Source: Caballeronia sp. SBC1 (GTDB lineage Bacteria; Pseudomonadota; Gammaproteobacteria; Burkholderiales; Burkholderiaceae). Taken from it: a stretch of DNA of 64,000 nt. Shown one piece after another: positions 62,951 to 64,000 of the stretch (the stretch's first letter is position 1; every line of letters begins with the position of its first letter). The stretch covers positions 248,001 to 312,000 of the forward strand of contig NZ_CP049158.1 of assembly GCF_011493005.1 (NCBI RefSeq). The letters are read 5' to 3'. Made by a program: the position numbers and the translations under genes. Below the pieces are notes generated by a model. The model ran no database searches, was not told the origin of the DNA, and saw nothing but the letters and a program-made list of their open reading frames with translations.

Positions 62951-63865
62951 ATGGCCGCGATTCTCCGCAGTCTGAAGCAGCACCGCGAGCCGCGTCCCAC
63001 CAGTTTCTACTGGCTCGCGCTGGTGTTCGGCCTATTCGTGCTGTTCCTCTATGGCCCGGTGATAACAATCTTCATCCTGTCGTTCCAGGGACCGGAGGGC
63101 GGCCTCACGTTCCCCATGCGCGGTGTTTCGCTGCACTGGTTCGCCGTGTTGCGTCAAGGCGTAGGCGACATCGACATATGGGCCGCGTTCGGACGCTCGG
63201 TGCGTCTTGCCGCAGTCGCCACGGTGCTGACAGTGCTGTTCTCGGTCGCGGCAGGGCTCGCGTTTCGCAAACGCTTTCGCGGTGACACGGCCGTGTTCTA
63301 CGTGTCCGTCGCGAGCCTGATCATGCCGTCGATCATTGTGTCGCTGGGAATCGGCCTGACGTTCCGGCTGCTCGATAACGGCGTCAAGTATCTTGCCGGC
63401 GCGTGGGGGCATCAGTCATTCGTCGACAACTACACCACCTCGATGGGCCTGTATACCTCGGCGCTCGGTGCGCATCTGACGTGGACGCTGCCATTCGGAC
63501 TGCTTGTGATGTTTGCCGTCTTCAACCGTTTCAACCCGGCGTATGAAGAGGCGGCTCGCGACCTTGGCGCGTCGCCCTGGCAGAGCTTTCGCCACGTGGT
63601 TTTGCCGATCATCGGGCCGTCGGTGATTGGAGTCGGGATGTTCGGTTTCACACTGTCGTGGGACGAGATCGCGCGCACGTCGCAGGCGATCGGCGACCAG
63701 AACACGCTGCCGCTGGAACTTCAGGGGCTCACGACTTCCGTCACCACACCCGTGATCTATGCGCTCGGCACGATGACCACGATGTTGTCGCTGACGGTGA
63801 TGGTGGTGGGGCTTCTGGCGGTCAAGTGGCTGAGCCGCCGGCGTTCGAGGGCGCTTGTGAGCTGA
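62951..63865 (+). CDS. ABC transporter permease, PotC-like
   Basis: The 304-residue protein has six predicted spans, starting with LALVFGLFVLFLYGPVITIF, and the EAA loop YEEAARDLGASPWQSFRHVV near 198-217. With the PotB-like subunit it forms the channel. Its start is one base after the upstream stop, so the genes are translationally coupled. Confidence 0.92.
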   Translation: MAAILRSLKQHREPRPTSFYWLALVFGLFVLFLYGPVITIFILSFQGPEGGLTFPMRGVSLHWFAVLRQGVGDIDIWAAFGRSVRLAAVATVLTVLFSVAAGLAFRKRFRGDTAVFYVSVASLIMPSIIVSLGIGLTFRLLDNGVKYLAGAWGHQSFVDNYTTSMGLYTSALGAHLTWTLPFGLLVMFAVFNRFNPAYEEAARDLGASPWQSFRHVVLPIIGPSVIGVGMFGFTLSWDEIARTSQAIGDQNTLPLELQGLTTSVTTPVIYALGTMTTMLSLTVMVVGLLAVKWLSRRRSRALVS

Positions 63866-63895
63866 ACCCCGAAAGCCGGCACGTGCTCGCGCAAA

Positions 63896-64000
63896 TCAAG
63901 CCGCCGATAACGACCGCTCCAGCGCGGCCACGCCAGCGGGAAGATCCACCGGCACGCCGAGGTCGATCATCGTGCGGCCAAGGGCATGGATGGTCCTGAA
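63896..64000 (-). CDS. C-terminal end of an unidentified gene, cut by window edge
   Basis: The minus strand is open from the edge to a TGA at 63896, 34 residues ending IDLGVPVDLPAGVAALERSL and SAA. It converges on the permease gene with 30 bases between. The end is amphipathic and Ala/Leu-rich; the family cannot be told from this fragment. Confidence 0.45.
   Translation of the reverse strand, partial: FRTIHALGRTMIDLGVPVDLPAGVAALERSLSAA

Noticed and set aside
1..64000. CRISPR arrays, rRNA genes, intact insertion sequences
   Set aside because: No regularly spaced repeats, rRNA sequence or transposase genes were seen.

Overview
The window is high-GC bacterial chromosome with the gene content and order of a Burkholderiaceae main chromosome, most likely Paraburkholderia or Caballeronia. 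Pointers are a homoserine kinase of the APH fold next to a BPSS1780-type membrane protein, polA divergent from a LOG-family gene, folE2 beside dxs/ispA/xseB, a yqeY-dnaG-rpoD block with a long lysine/alanine-rich RpoD N-terminus, and an RcoM-type CO sensor next to a form I-like CO dehydrogenase operon. No species call is possible from the sequence alone.

Region 1 (1-26.4 kb) is mostly housekeeping: threonine synthesis (thrB), purine salvage (amn), replication and repair (polA, xseB, dnaG), isoprenoid synthesis (ispA, dxs), folate/queuosine precursor (folE2), tRNA modification (tsaD) and the primary sigma factor (rpoD). It ends in a tRNA with anticodon CAT that has tRNA-Ile2 identity pairs. 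One orphan gene of unknown function (11.6-12.5 kb) sits beside a possible integration scar. A promoter-plus-terminator unit without a convincing gene lies in front of yqeY.

Region 2 (26.4-41.5 kb), directly downstream of the tRNA, is accessory. It has a histidine phosphatase/phosphoesterase pair, a citrate-type MFS transporter, cysM, a ClC-CBS channel, MarR and LysR regulators, an HPP-CBS membrane protein, a universal stress protein and several very small membrane or hypothetical proteins. It also holds three gene relics: a 5' fragment of a PHA depolymerase, a 3' fragment of an aldehyde dehydrogenase and a decayed universal stress protein copy. A shared palindrome of the TATC-C-N3-GTGATA type occurs in front of marR, DUF1840 and possibly a small membrane gene, suggesting a local MarR regulon.

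Region 3 (41.5-51 kb) is an aerobic carbon monoxide oxidation locus. A divergent rcoM (haem-PAS plus LytTR) faces coxM-coxS-coxL-coxG-coxD-coxE-coxF and a MobA-like nucleotidyltransferase, tightly packed with several start/stop overlaps. Two points stand out: rcoM has a one-base frameshift inside its DNA-binding domain, and CoxL carries AYRCSFM where form I enzymes have AYxCSFR.

Region 4 (51-64 kb) has CBS and GYD single-domain proteins, guanine deaminase with an MFS transporter, a minus-strand unit (PuuE-like deacetylase, GntR/FCD regulator, flavin reductase, gamma-glutamyltransferase homologue) and a divergent Pot-type ABC importer (ATPase, Tat-dependent binding protein, two permeases). The last two units share one divergent promoter region with a GntR-like palindrome, so they probably form one nitrogen-compound uptake and breakdown system with unknown substrate.
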